Under the pieces are notes generated by a model. The model was not told where the DNA came from. It saw nothing but the letters and a program-made list of their open reading frames with translations, and did not search any database. A stretch of 64,000 nt of DNA from Mesonia aestuariivivens (GTDB lineage: Bacteria; Bacteroidota; Bacteroidia; Flavobacteriales; Flavobacteriaceae): contig NZ_JAHWDF010000004.1 of the NCBI RefSeq assembly GCF_019311235.1, positions 180,419-244,418 on the forward strand, written 5' to 3'. Both the position numbers and the translations under genes were made by a program. Below are positions 18,357 through 25,379 of the stretch, piece after piece. Each line of letters opens with the position of its first letter. Positions within the stretch are counted from its first letter, which is position 1.

Positions 18357-18661
18357 AGCCGCAAAAGTAATTATTTACCCTACTTAAACGGAAATCTTTA
18401 AGATTTATTTTTAAAGTTAAATGTGATTGAACTCAGCCATAATTTAAATTCTTTTTAAAAAAATAATCTAATTTGATTTTAAAAAATATGGAATTATTAT
18501 TTTCTGAATTATAAGCTGAATTATATTAAATATAAACAGCTATAATTTAGAATTTATAAATCGCAAATTTATCCTGAATAACTACATTTCAAATACTTAT
18601 AATTAATTATTATATTGCTTTCTTCACTTTTTTAACGCTTAATAAATTTAAAACTTAGCTC
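18357..18661. other. AT-rich intergenic region between porQ and amt
   Basis: A 305-base divergent gap of very high AT content. Apart from the -7 like element next to porQ I see no ORF, tRNA or clear terminator. It must hold the amt promoter, but no full TTTG / TAnnTTTG pair is evident on the plus strand. Confidence 0.5.
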
Positions 18662-19939
18662 ATGAAAAAAAAGATTTACTTTATTGTTCTTACAATTTTA
18701 GTGTTTATCAATTTATTTAATATCCCCAGTTCTGTAGAAGAAGCCACAACTATTGATACTGGAGACACCGCTTGGATGCTAGTTTCTGCAGCATTAGTAT
18801 TATTGATGACACCCGGCTTAGCCTTTTTTTATGGCGGAATGGTTAGCAAAAAAAATATTATTTCTACGATGCTACAAAGTTTTGTGGCTCTAGGAGTTGT
18901 AAGTATTCTTTGGGTAACAGTAGGTTTTAGTCTTGCATTTGGAGACAGTATTGGAGGAGTAATTGGAAACCCTTTAACCTATTTTAATTTTAATGGAGTT
19001 TCTCTAGCTCCTAATCCTGATTTTTCTGAAACCATTCCATTTTTACTATTCGCTTTATTTCAATTAAAATTTGCCATTATTACTCCAGCATTAATCACAG
19101 GAAGTTTTGCAGAACGCGTTCGCTTTAGAAGTTATATTCTATTTATGGTGATTTTCGTTTTATTTATCTATACACCTTTAGCTCATATGACTTGGCACCC
19201 AGATGGATTATTAAGAAATTGGGATGTATTAGATTTTGCAGGAGGAACCGTTGTACATATGTCGGCTGGTTTTGCTGCCTTAGCTGGCGCGGTGTATTTA
19301 GGAAAAAGAAAGAAAAATGTGCACAACCCTTCTCAAGTTCCTTATATTATTTTAGGTACAGCACTTTTATGGTTTGGCTGGTTTGGTTTTAATGCGGGTT
19401 CTGCTTTAGGAGCAAATCTTGATGCCGTGAGTGCATTTGCAAATACCAATTTTGCATCTGCGGCTGCCATGATTTCTTGGATCTTTTTTGATATGTTCAA
19501 TAAGAAAAAAATGTCGGCTACTGGGGCGTGTATAGGTGCTGTAGTAGGTTTAGTTGCCATTACCCCTGCTGCAGGTTTTGTAACTATAGGGCAAAGTATT
19601 TTTATAGGATTTATTTCAGCTATAATTAGCTGGTTTGCGGTACAAATTAAAAATAAATCTAGTTTAGATGATACCTTAGATGTTTTTCCATGTCATGGAA
19701 TTGGAGGTGTCTCGGGTATGATCTTAACAGCAGTTTTCGCCAAAGATGTGGGATTAGTTTATGGAGAAACTACTACATTTTTACATCATATAATAGCATT
19801 AATAGGAGTTGGTATTTTCACCTTTTTTGGTAGCCTTTTGTTATATAAAATAACAGATTTAATTACCCCTATACGTGTTCTTGAAGAAAAAGAAGTAGAA
19901 GGTTTAGATCTTTCTCAACACGGAGAAAGTGTAGAATAA
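18662..19939 (+). CDS. amt: Ammonium transporter
   Basis: A 425-residue Amt/MEP/Rh channel with a cleavable signal-like first helix and eleven further membrane helices. Family features are T-P-G-L-A-F-F-Y-G-G-M at residues 50-60, the twin pore histidines H199 (G-T-V-V-H-M-S-A-G) and H345 (F-P-C-H-G-I-G-G-V-S-G), and the F-G-W-F-G-F-N-A-G-S-A-L segment near residue 240. It conducts ammonium inward across the cytoplasmic membrane. The cytosolic C-terminal tail that binds P-II proteins is short. No glnK/glnB gene is adjacent, unlike the common glnK-amtB arrangement. A terminator follows at 19956. Confidence 0.93.
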   Translation: MKKKIYFIVLTILVFINLFNIPSSVEEATTIDTGDTAWMLVSAALVLLMTPGLAFFYGGMVSKKNIISTMLQSFVALGVVSILWVTVGFSLAFGDSIGGVIGNPLTYFNFNGVSLAPNPDFSETIPFLLFALFQLKFAIITPALITGSFAERVRFRSYILFMVIFVLFIYTPLAHMTWHPDGLLRNWDVLDFAGGTVVHMSAGFAALAGAVYLGKRKKNVHNPSQVPYIILGTALLWFGWFGFNAGSALGANLDAVSAFANTNFASAAAMISWIFFDMFNKKKMSATGACIGAVVGLVAITPAAGFVTIGQSIFIGFISAIISWFAVQIKNKSSLDDTLDVFPCHGIGGVSGMILTAVFAKDVGLVYGETTTFLHHIIALIGVGIFTFFGSLLLYKITDLITPIRVLEEKEVEGLDLSQHGESVE

Positions 19940-19955
19940 CTTTTATTTTGTTTCA

Positions 19956-19996
19956 TAAAAAAAGGGCTTGTTAAAAATCAATAAGCCCTTTTTTAT
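19956..19996. terminator. Bidirectional terminator between amt and the FKBP-like gene
   Basis: AAAAAAAGGGCTT (19957-19969) pairs with AAGCCCTTTTTT around a 13-base loop. T-runs on both strands let it serve the plus-strand amt gene and the convergent minus-strand gene. Confidence 0.85.
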
Positions 19997-20009
19997 ATAT
20001 TAAAAATTT

Positions 20010-20987
20010 TTATTGTGCGTTAGGAATATTTGGGTCTAAATAATCTGGAGTACCATCATTATCTGTATCGATAAAATTAATTTCATCCTCAGTAATTACA
20101 CCATCTTCATTTGCATCGTTAACTTCAATCTCATCAGCCGTAGGGACGCCGTCACCATCATCATCAGGATCTAAATAATTTGGTACTCCATCACCATCTA
20201 AATCTTCAGCTTGTTCAAAGAGTATTTCATTACCAGAAGTATCTTCTAAGTAAGAAGGAATTCCATCTCCATCATGATCCATTTGAATAGCTTTATACAT
20301 TTGAAATGTAAAAATTAATGGCGCATAAGATTTAATACCTGATCCTGAAGGTACCTCATAAAAATACCCTAAACCTGAAGGTATAAATACCGCTCCATAA
20401 CCATAATCATCAGAAATATTATAGGTGCCATTTTGATCATCTCCTTCAAAAATACTTGCTCCTCTAAACTCTGATAAGGCTTTATGAAAGCCCTTGATTA
20501 CACCATTACCATCAGCTCCTGGAAAATCAAAACTTACTGGTACATTACTTTCGTCAAATGGCCTTACGGTTAAACTATCAATATAAGTTCCTTTATAAGT
20601 TACAATAGCTTTGTCTGCAAAGGTTGGTTTATATTCACCTTCAAAACCTTCTCGAAGTTTTAAATAATATAGTGTATAGCTTACTTCTCCATTTTCTACC
20701 GTTTTCTGTTCTAAAAAATCAGACTCTAAAATTGGTGTTTCATTCGCGTTATCACCGGAAATGGTATCAAAGATTATTTGTTTAAAAACAGGTGTTGTCG
20801 TAGTTTCTTCAACTTTATAAAAGTGAGTAGACAGATAAGTTTCTATCGCATCCATATTTTCTAAATATACTTCTTGCTCATCTCTTAATTCTACAGTTAC
20901 AGGACCATTACCCCCATCATCATCTGATTTACAACCACCCATTATTATTAATGTAGTAATTGCTAAAATTTTCCAGTATTTCATCAT
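20010..20987 (-). CDS. FKBP-type peptidyl-prolyl isomerase-like lipoprotein with thrombospondin type 3 repeats
   Basis: The start at 20987 (or 20984) gives a signal peptide ending in I-I-M-G-G-C, a type II lipobox, so the protein is a lipoprotein. Residues of roughly 100-240 resemble an FKBP domain: Y-K-G-T-Y, F-D-F-P near a substrate-pocket position, V-I-K-G-F and G-Y-G in the expected order, ending F-T-F-Q-M. The last 80 residues are calcium-binding thrombospondin type 3-like repeats (D-x-D-G-D-G-I/V-P-x-Y/T, at least four units). FKBP lipoproteins related to GldI occur in gliding Bacteroidota; the added repeat tail suggests a calcium-stabilised stalk. Isomerase activity is inferred. Confidence 0.75.
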   Translation of the reverse strand: MMKYWKILAITTLIIMGGCKSDDDGGNGPVTVELRDEQEVYLENMDAIETYLSTHFYKVEETTTTPVFKQIIFDTISGDNANETPILESDFLEQKTVENGEVSYTLYYLKLREGFEGEYKPTFADKAIVTYKGTYIDSLTVRPFDESNVPVSFDFPGADGNGVIKGFHKALSEFRGASIFEGDDQNGTYNISDDYGYGAVFIPSGLGYFYEVPSGSGIKSYAPLIFTFQMYKAIQMDHDGDGIPSYLEDTSGNEILFEQAEDLDGDGVPNYLDPDDDGDGVPTADEIEVNDANEDGVITEDEINFIDTDNDGTPDYLDPNIPNAQ

Positions 20988-21055
20988 TGCTTCAAATTTA
21001 GCCCGCAAGATACAATTTTCTTATATTTTTGTATAACGAATAAAAAGTGTTTTCT

Positions 21056-21469
21056 ATGCGAGTTGATAAATATTTATGGTGTGTACGTTATTTTAAAACT
21101 AGAAGTATTGCTACAAATGCTTGCAAAAAAGGTCACGTAAGAGTGAATGGAGCTATTGTAAAACCTTCTAGGGAAGTTTACCCTACAGACAAAATTGAAG
21201 TAAGAAAGAACCAAATTAACTATATTATACAGGTTTTAGATTTACCACCTTCTAGAGTTGGAGCTAAATTGGTAAGTATTTATTTAACAGATATTACGCC
21301 AAAAGAGAACATAGAAAAACTAGATTTACTCAAATATTCGCAAGATTATTATAGAAAAAAGGGAACGGGTAGACCTACCAAAAAAGACCGAAGAGAAATT
21401 GATGACTGGTTTGATATAGACAATGAACCGGAAACTAACAATGAAATTAAAAAAAATGACGAAAGCTAA
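21056..21469 (+). CDS. S4-domain RNA-binding protein (Hsp15-like)
   Basis: The start at 21056 (M-R-V-D-K-Y-L-W) matches homologues better than the ATG at 21047. The first 60 residues are an S4 domain: R-V-D-K-Y-L-W-C-V-R-Y-F-K-T-R-S-I-A-T-N-A and G-H-V-R-V-N-G as in Hsp15, which rescues stalled 50S subunits. The C-terminus carries the basic G-T-G-R-P-T-K-K-D-R-R segment seen in Hsp15-type proteins, followed by an acidic tail. It overlaps the start of the phosphoribosyltransferase gene, forming the S4 / phosphoribosyltransferase pair typical of Flavobacteriaceae. Confidence 0.88.
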   Translation: MRVDKYLWCVRYFKTRSIATNACKKGHVRVNGAIVKPSREVYPTDKIEVRKNQINYIIQVLDLPPSRVGAKLVSIYLTDITPKENIEKLDLLKYSQDYYRKKGTGRPTKKDRREIDDWFDIDNEPETNNEIKKNDES

Positions 21470-21962
21470 ACCTACTTTAATTTTAAATCACCAAGAGATA
21501 GAGCACAAAATAAAACGCATGGCTTTTCAAATCTATGAAAGCAATGTAAACGAAACAGAGATTATTTTAGCTGGTATTGCTGAAAATGGTTATACTTTAG
21601 CCAAAAAACTTCACCAACAATTAACAAGCATCTCTGATTTAGAAATTAAGCTTTGTGAAGTGAAGTTAGATAAAAAAAATCCATTAAACGGAGTAAGCAC
21701 CTCTTTACAAGTAACCGAGTACGAAAACAAGTCTATCATTTTAGTAGATGATGTATTAAACTCTGGTTCTACTTTAATTTATGGCGTAAGACATTTTTTA
21801 GAAGTTACGCTAAAGAAATTTCAAACAGCAGTACTGGTAGATAGAAGTCACAAAAAGTTTCCTGTTAAAGCAGATGTAAAAGGTATATCCTTATCTACCT
21901 CATTAAATGAAACAATTAAAGTGAGTTTTGGTCAAAACAGCAAAGCAACATTATTTGAATAA
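21456..21962 (+). CDS. PRTase-family phosphoribosyltransferase
   Basis: About 168 residues from the ATG at 21456 (M-T-K-A-K-P), which overlaps the stop of the S4 gene by 14 bases and suits translational coupling; ATGs at 21423 and 21441 lie further inside that gene. The PRPP-binding signature I-I-L-V-D-D-V-L-N-S-G-S-T-L is clear. The architecture resembles PyrR or hypoxanthine phosphoribosyltransferase, but the base or regulatory ligand cannot be read. The 3' end overlaps the convergent aroK gene by 12 bases. Confidence 0.85.
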   Translation: MTKAKPTLILNHQEIEHKIKRMAFQIYESNVNETEIILAGIAENGYTLAKKLHQQLTSISDLEIKLCEVKLDKKNPLNGVSTSLQVTEYENKSIILVDDVLNSGSTLIYGVRHFLEVTLKKFQTAVLVDRSHKKFPVKADVKGISLSTSLNETIKVSFGQNSKATLFE

Positions 21963-22472
21963 ATAAATAATTTCATCACTTAATTGTTCTACAGATTTAA
22001 AGTTAGCATCTATTTTAAAGTCACTTTGCAAATAATAAAATTGTCTTTCAAATAGATGCTTTCTTATGTATTCTTCTAATTTCTCTTCACTTAGATGAGA
22101 GAGTAAAGGTCTTTTGTTTTTCTCTTCTAACCATAGTCTATTTTTAATATTTTCTGCTGTTAATTTAAGATAAACTAAATCTAGATCTTGATCTGCTTTT
22201 AAGAGTTCAATATTATTCGCATAACAAGGAGTCCCTCCACCAAGAGAAATTACCGCATTTTTAGAATTTTTTAAAATTCTTTTTAATGCTAAATTTTCTT
22301 GTTTTCTAAAATAGATTTCTCCTTTTTGAGAAAAAATCTCAGCAATAGACAAATTTTCTTTTTTTTGAATTTCAAGGTCAATTTCGATAAATTCAAGATT
22401 TAATTTTTCCGCTACTAACTGACCTACAGTACTTTTTCCGCTAGCCATATATCCACACAATGCTATTTTCAT
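21951..22472 (-). CDS. aroK: Shikimate kinase
   Basis: Phosphorylates shikimate with ATP at the 3-hydroxyl, two steps on from AroE. The start at 22472 (M-K-I-A-L-C-G-Y-M) is preferred; the ATG at 22490 would add six residues before the first beta strand. The P-loop G-Y-M-A-S-G-K-S-T is at residues 7-15. The shikimate-binding I-D-L-E-I, the Walker-B-like S-L-G-G-G-T-P-C, and the lid with R-P-L-L are in order. The length of 173 residues is normal. It is the last host protein gene before the tRNA array. Confidence 0.92.
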   Translation of the reverse strand: MKIALCGYMASGKSTVGQLVAEKLNLEFIEIDLEIQKKENLSIAEIFSQKGEIYFRKQENLALKRILKNSKNAVISLGGGTPCYANNIELLKADQDLDLVYLKLTAENIKNRLWLEEKNKRPLLSHLSEEKLEEYIRKHLFERQFYYLQSDFKIDANFKSVEQLSDEIIYLFK

Positions 22473-22534
22473 TATTCTAATTTTATTCAAATATGAGATT
22501 TTTTAAAAAAAATACAAATTTATCTTCTTTTTAG

Positions 22535-22565
22535 TTTGCTATATTGATAAAACCCTCTATATTTG
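22535..22565 (+). promoter_or_regulatory. Promoter of the tRNA array
   Basis: TTTG (22535-22538) and TATATTTG (22558-22565) are 19 bases apart, a perfect match to the Bacteroidota consensus. The element ends 30 bases before the first tRNA-Lys. Confidence 0.78.
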
Positions 22566-22595
22566 CACCCGCATTCGAAAAAAGAATGTAACTAA

Positions 22596-22668
22596 GATCT
22601 GGTAGCTCAGTTGGTAGAGCATCTCCCTTTTAAGGAGAGGGTCCTGGGTTCGAGCCCCAGCCAGATCA
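22596..22668 (+). tRNA. tRNA-Lys(TTT), copy 1
   Basis: A 73-base cloverleaf without encoded CCA. The acceptor arm GATCTGG/CCAGATC pairs perfectly. The anticodon stem TCTCC/GGAGA encloses loop CTTTTAA with anticodon TTT. The T-arm contains GGTTCGAGCC. The discriminator base is A. Confidence 0.96.
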
Positions 22669-22714
22669 CTTATTTTTAATAATTTTGGTTTAAAATTATA
22701 GTTCTTTATTTAAT

Positions 22715-22787
22715 GATCTGGTAGCTCAGTTGGTAGAGCATCTCCCTTTTAAGGAGAGGGTCCTGGGTTCGAGCCCCAGCCAGATCA
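22715..22787 (+). tRNA. tRNA-Lys(TTT), copy 2
   Basis: Identical base for base to the tRNA-Lys at 22596, 46 bases downstream of it. The duplicate is a tandem copy with a different spacer. Confidence 0.96.
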
Positions 22788-22822
22788 CTTCTTATATCTT
22801 TATAAGATATCCTATTTATTGA

Positions 22823-22906
22823 GCCCAGGTGCTGGAATTGGTAGACAGGCATGGTTGAGGGCCATGTGTCCATTAGGGCGTGTGGGTTCGACTCCCATTC
22901 TGGGCA
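22823..22906 (+). tRNA. tRNA-Leu(GAG), prophage integration target
   Basis: An 84-base class II tRNA with a long variable arm. The acceptor arm is GCCCAGG / TCTGGGC (one G-T pair). The anticodon stem CATGG/CCATG encloses loop TTGAGGG with anticodon GAG. The T-arm has GGTTCGACTCC. Its last 15 bases (22892-22906) belong to the 60-bp repeat also found at 63709-63768, so prophage insertion leaves this gene whole. Confidence 0.95.
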
Positions 22907-22951
22907 CATTTATAACCTCTCACCCCTCATAAACACTACAGTATTAAATTT
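22892..22951 (+). repeat. attL, left attachment site
   Basis: Sixty bases that match 63709-63768 with two adjacent mismatches (CC at 22924-22925 against TA). The match runs 32 bases perfectly, then the mismatch, then 26 bases perfectly. The left 15 bases are the 3' end of tRNA-Leu(GAG). Matches stop abruptly on both sides. Confidence 0.95.
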
Positions 22952-22952
22952 T

Positions 22953-22979
22953 CAGGGAAAGATTAGGGGAAAGTAAAGC
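22953..22979 (+). repeat. Left pair of GGGGAAA repeats, candidate integrase arm sites
   Basis: Two near-identical direct repeats, CAGGGAAAGATT (22953-22964) and AGGGGAAAGTAAA (22965-22977), lie immediately inside attL. The same tandem pair in the same orientation lies near attR at 63571-63596. Confidence 0.5.
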
Positions 22980-22982
22980 AAT

Positions 22983-23438
22983 TTAAACCTCATCGCTGGT
23001 GTTGATATATTCTCTAAAATCACGATTTAATTCATAGGTTAAAAAATAAAAATAAAAAGCTGCTTTTTGACTTTTATCCATTTTACGCTTACCTGATAGA
23101 TATAAACTTAATGAAGATTTGTCAAGTGCTAGTTGCTTAATTAAATCATTTCTTTTTATACCGAACTCCTCCATTCGTGAATTAATCCAATCGATTGATA
23201 TATCGTCAACATTCAAGGAATAAACGACAGGAAGAATTTTCTCATTAGGAAATATTTCTTTAGCTCTATTATAGAGTTGTTTTTGATTGAGAATATAACC
23301 ATTAAAAAGATTTTTCTGAGTAATTTTGATACCTCTCATTTGTTCTAAGCCTTCAAAAACTGGCTCTATATATATACCAGCTCTTTTATATTGATCAATA
23401 CTATTTTTTTGATCAGTACTAATATTTAAAGTTTTCAT
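22983..23438 (-). CDS. Prophage helix-turn-helix protein
   Basis: A 151-residue protein and the last gene before attL. Residues of roughly 85-135 look like a Cro/C1-type helix-turn-helix: the run M-E-E-F-G-I-K-R-N-D-L-I-K-Q-L-A-L is followed by S-S-L-S-L-Y-L-S-G-K-R-K-M, with the 'turn and recognition helix' spacing. The first 80 residues match no family I know. A minus-strand promoter lies further upstream at 23893-23923 and would transcribe it together with 23490-23834. A regulatory role is inferred only from the helix-turn-helix. Confidence 0.6.
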   Translation of the reverse strand: MKTLNISTDQKNSIDQYKRAGIYIEPVFEGLEQMRGIKITQKNLFNGYILNQKQLYNRAKEIFPNEKILPVVYSLNVDDISIDWINSRMEEFGIKRNDLIKQLALDKSSLSLYLSGKRKMDKSQKAAFYFYFLTYELNRDFREYINTSDEV

Positions 23439-23489
23439 TTCTTCTGTGAATTTTCAAATTAAAAAGCAAGGGCGGGGAGATTATCTCCC

Positions 23490-23834
23490 CTATCTAATTT
23501 TTATTTCTTTTAAATTAGTTAAGTCAAAAATTGCTAACTGTTTGTTTTGCTTCGCAAATTCAATTGCTTTCTTTAACTCTGAATTTTTAAAGACATTTAC
23601 ACTATCAAAATAATAAAAGTCATTTTCATTATTTAACCACCCTCCTATCATTTTGTTATGTTTCATTGCGTGGTTAATTACATTCTCTAGGGCTTCTTTG
23701 CCGAAGCTGTCTTGAGTTTCATAGTATGCTACTATAATTCCAAATTTAACAGCTCTCATTGTCTCAAGGTTTAAAGTAAAACCTTCAGGATTGTTTAGTG
23801 AGTATTCCCAAACTCTATCAATTAATTTTTCCAT
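23490..23834 (-). CDS. Prophage hypothetical protein
   Basis: A 114-residue soluble alpha/beta protein. It contains F-T-L-N-L-E-T-M-R-A-V-K-F-G-I-I-V-A-Y-Y-E-T-Q-D-S-F-G, H-N-K-M-I-G-G-W-L-N-N-E-N, and a C-terminal strand L-A-I-F-D-L-T-N-L-K-E-I. I recall similar uncharacterised proteins in Bacteroidota genomes, but I cannot assign a function. It is read from the well-formed promoter at 23893-23923, whose -33 box overlaps a perfect palindrome, so it is probably a regulated gene expressed apart from the late operon. Confidence 0.6.
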   Translation of the reverse strand: MEKLIDRVWEYSLNNPEGFTLNLETMRAVKFGIIVAYYETQDSFGKEALENVINHAMKHNKMIGGWLNNENDFYYFDSVNVFKNSELKKAIEFAKQNKQLAIFDLTNLKEIKIR

Positions 23835-23892
23835 TTTTGTATCTTGTTTTGATTTTCGTTATGTCAAAGAACCCTTGCTTATTTGTTCTATA

Positions 23893-23923
23893 CAAATATA
23901 CATTAAAGTTTGCTATTAGCAAA
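23893..23923 (-). promoter_or_regulatory. Minus-strand promoter overlapped by a perfect palindrome
   Basis: On the minus strand, TTTG (23920-23923) and TATATTTG (23893-23900) are 19 bases apart, a full consensus. The perfect 8-1-8 palindrome GTTTGCTATTAGCAAAC at 23908-23924 covers the -33 box and spacer, as expected of an operator. Confidence 0.65.
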
Positions 23924-23958
23924 CAAATAATAAAATTATTTTAGATTATTTTTGAAAA

Positions 23959-24234
23959 ATGAAAAAACCCACCTTCGTAAATACTAATGAGAAAGCTATA
24001 GAGCAATGCCTTATTAAAATAGGAAAAGGCAGACTTGAAGCTGCTTGTAAATTGATGGAGGTTGATTTTCCTAAACGCTTAGCTAATTTTAAAATTGAGT
24101 GGAAAATTAGTCGCGGCTTTTTATCGTATTCTTACAGCGAACATTACGGTAAAAAAGATTATACTCAATTACTGGTTTTACATCACGAAGAATTACCAAC
24201 GTTCGGTTGGAGTATTGAAATCCTGAGTTTTTAG
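23959..24234 (+). CDS. Prophage hypothetical protein, rightward
   Basis: A 91-residue protein without signal peptide or membrane segment. It contains W-K-I-S-R-G-F-L-S-Y-S-Y-S-E-H-Y-G and ends H-E-E-L-P-T-F-G-W-S-I-E-I-L. The family is unknown. It is one of the few rightward genes. A -7 like element TATTTTTG (23947-23954) ends four bases before the ATG, so it may be a leaderless transcript. Its 3' end overlaps the convergent gene at 24193 by 42 bases. Confidence 0.5.
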   Translation: MKKPTFVNTNEKAIEQCLIKIGKGRLEAACKLMEVDFPKRLANFKIEWKISRGFLSYSYSEHYGKKDYTQLLVLHHEELPTFGWSIEILSF

Positions 24235-24714
24235 ATACTTTTTAATAGAGGTTTTTTTAAATTTTTGATTTTCAAATTCTAACTTTAGATAATTGTTCTC
24301 AAAACCAAAATTCATATATTCTTTCACGTTTACTTTTACCTTGACTCTTATTACAGATAAAGGCTCTAAAATTATACTTTCAACCCTATTTTCATCGATA
24401 TAACATCCCGAAAATTCACCTTGAAAATTATTTATTACATTAAAATTTCTTATTAGTTTTTTTTCAAACTGTGAATCATTTAAAAATTCAATAAAAAAGA
24501 AACAATAAGCAGAAACTATTTTACCAACATCTCCTTCCTCTATATTTGGAGATCTAAATCCACCAGAACCATTACTAACTAAAGTTTTTATCTTAACGTC
24601 TTCAGTTTTAAAATTTAATTTTCCTTTTTTTAAAAGCTCATCTAACTTATTTAAAAAAAAACCTAAAAAAGTTCCTATTAAAGCACCAATTAAACCAATC
24701 CAAGAATCTGACAT
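24193..24714 (-). CDS. Membrane-anchored prophage protein, function unknown
   Basis: From the ATG at 24714 (M-S-D-S-W-I-G-L-I-G-A-L-I-G-T-F-L-G-F-F), about 173 residues. One N-terminal membrane helix with a G-x-x-x-G pattern is followed by a hydrophilic beta-rich domain. The upstream ATG at 24750 would place the start inside the preceding gene. It is the last gene of the leftward late operon, after the lysis genes, and has a lower-complexity, more AT-rich composition than those genes. It may be a late-added accessory gene; no function can be assigned. Confidence 0.55.
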   Translation of the reverse strand: MSDSWIGLIGALIGTFLGFFLNKLDELLKKGKLNFKTEDVKIKTLVSNGSGGFRSPNIEEGDVGKIVSAYCFFFIEFLNDSQFEKKLIRNFNVINNFQGEFSGCYIDENRVESIILEPLSVIRVKVKVNVKEYMNFGFENNYLKLEFENQKFKKTSIKKYLKTQDFNTPTERW

Positions 24715-24736
24715 AAATATATTTTGAGATACTAAT

Positions 24737-25099
24737 TTATAAACTCCCAATCATAAATCCAAAACCAAAAGCCCCCAAACCGATTAAAACAAACTCCCAC
24801 CAAGAAGAAGGTTTCTTAATCGTTTTTTCAGCTTCGTATTGAGTTTCGAGAATAGTGTAGTTTTCTTGGAGCAAATTAAATTTCATTTGCTCGGTGTCGA
24901 GTGCTTCTTGCATTAATCGCAGATGATCTTCAAGGTTTGCATAACCATTTTCTAATATCATCAACTTTTTATTGAGCGTGAGGTTTTGCTGCTTGGCTAC
25001 AATTGCATCTTTGGCCTGCTCAATCGTGATCTGGATAGTGTCTTGAGAATAGCTGTTGAATGCTATCAGCATCACGCATATTGCGAATAACTTTTTCAT
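24737..25099 (-). CDS. Periplasmic coiled-coil protein of the lysis cassette, spanin-like partner
   Basis: About 120 residues from the ATG at 25099. A signal peptide (M-K-K-L-F-A-I-C-V-M-L-I-A-F-N-S-Y-S-Q) is followed by a coiled coil of about 70 residues and a C-terminal membrane helix (W-W-E-F-V-L-I-G-L-G-A-F-G-F-G-F-M-I-G). Its 5' end overlaps the end of the upstream gene by 80 bases in another frame, an arrangement typical of phage Rz/Rz1 spanin pairs. It lacks a classical lipobox, so if it is a spanin the topology is unusual. Confidence 0.5.
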   Translation of the reverse strand: MKKLFAICVMLIAFNSYSQDTIQITIEQAKDAIVAKQQNLTLNKKLMILENGYANLEDHLRLMQEALDTEQMKFNLLQENYTILETQYEAEKTIKKPSSWWEFVLIGLGAFGFGFMIGSL

Positions 25100-25379
25100 C
25101 TTGAGTTTGTTTTTTGTCAAGGTTTGACATTTGCTTTTGGATAGTTAATTTTTCAGCTCTCAAAATTTCGATGCTGTCGATGATCTTTTCTTTCACTTCA
25201 TCAAGGCTGTCGATATTAATGAAGTTGGTTTCTTTCTTTTCTTCAAGCTGCTCATCGATTATCGATTTGCTGTTCTTCAATGCTTTATTTTCGATTGATT
25301 GCTGATAGTTGTAAGCTACAGAAGCTATTAATCCGAAAACCAAAACAAGTGCGAAAACTGAGGTTTTATCTATTTTCAT
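25020..25379 (-). CDS. Inner-membrane coiled-coil protein, candidate i-spanin
   Basis: A 119-residue protein with one N-terminal membrane helix (S-V-F-A-L-V-L-V-F-G-L-I-A-S-V-A-Y) and a long charged coiled coil, the architecture of an inner-membrane spanin (Rz-like). It starts four bases inside the end of the endolysin-candidate gene and overlaps the next lysis gene by 80 bases. The role of spanins is to disrupt the outer membrane at the end of lysis. The assignment is based on topology and position only, because spanins share little sequence. Confidence 0.5.
   Translation of the reverse strand: MKIDKTSVFALVLVFGLIASVAYNYQQSIENKALKNSKSIIDEQLEEKKETNFINIDSLDEVKEKIIDSIEILRAEKLTIQKQMSNLDKKQTQDEKVIRNMRDADSIQQLFSRHYPDHD

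Noticed and set aside
18357..18661. A riboswitch or small gene upstream of amt
   Set aside because: The region is nearly all A and T, and I could find neither a stable fold nor a plausible frame.
22706..22909. A 67-residue minus-strand reading frame across the tRNA array
   Set aside because: It is the antisense of the second tRNA-Lys and the tRNA-Leu; such frames are common false calls over tRNA genes.
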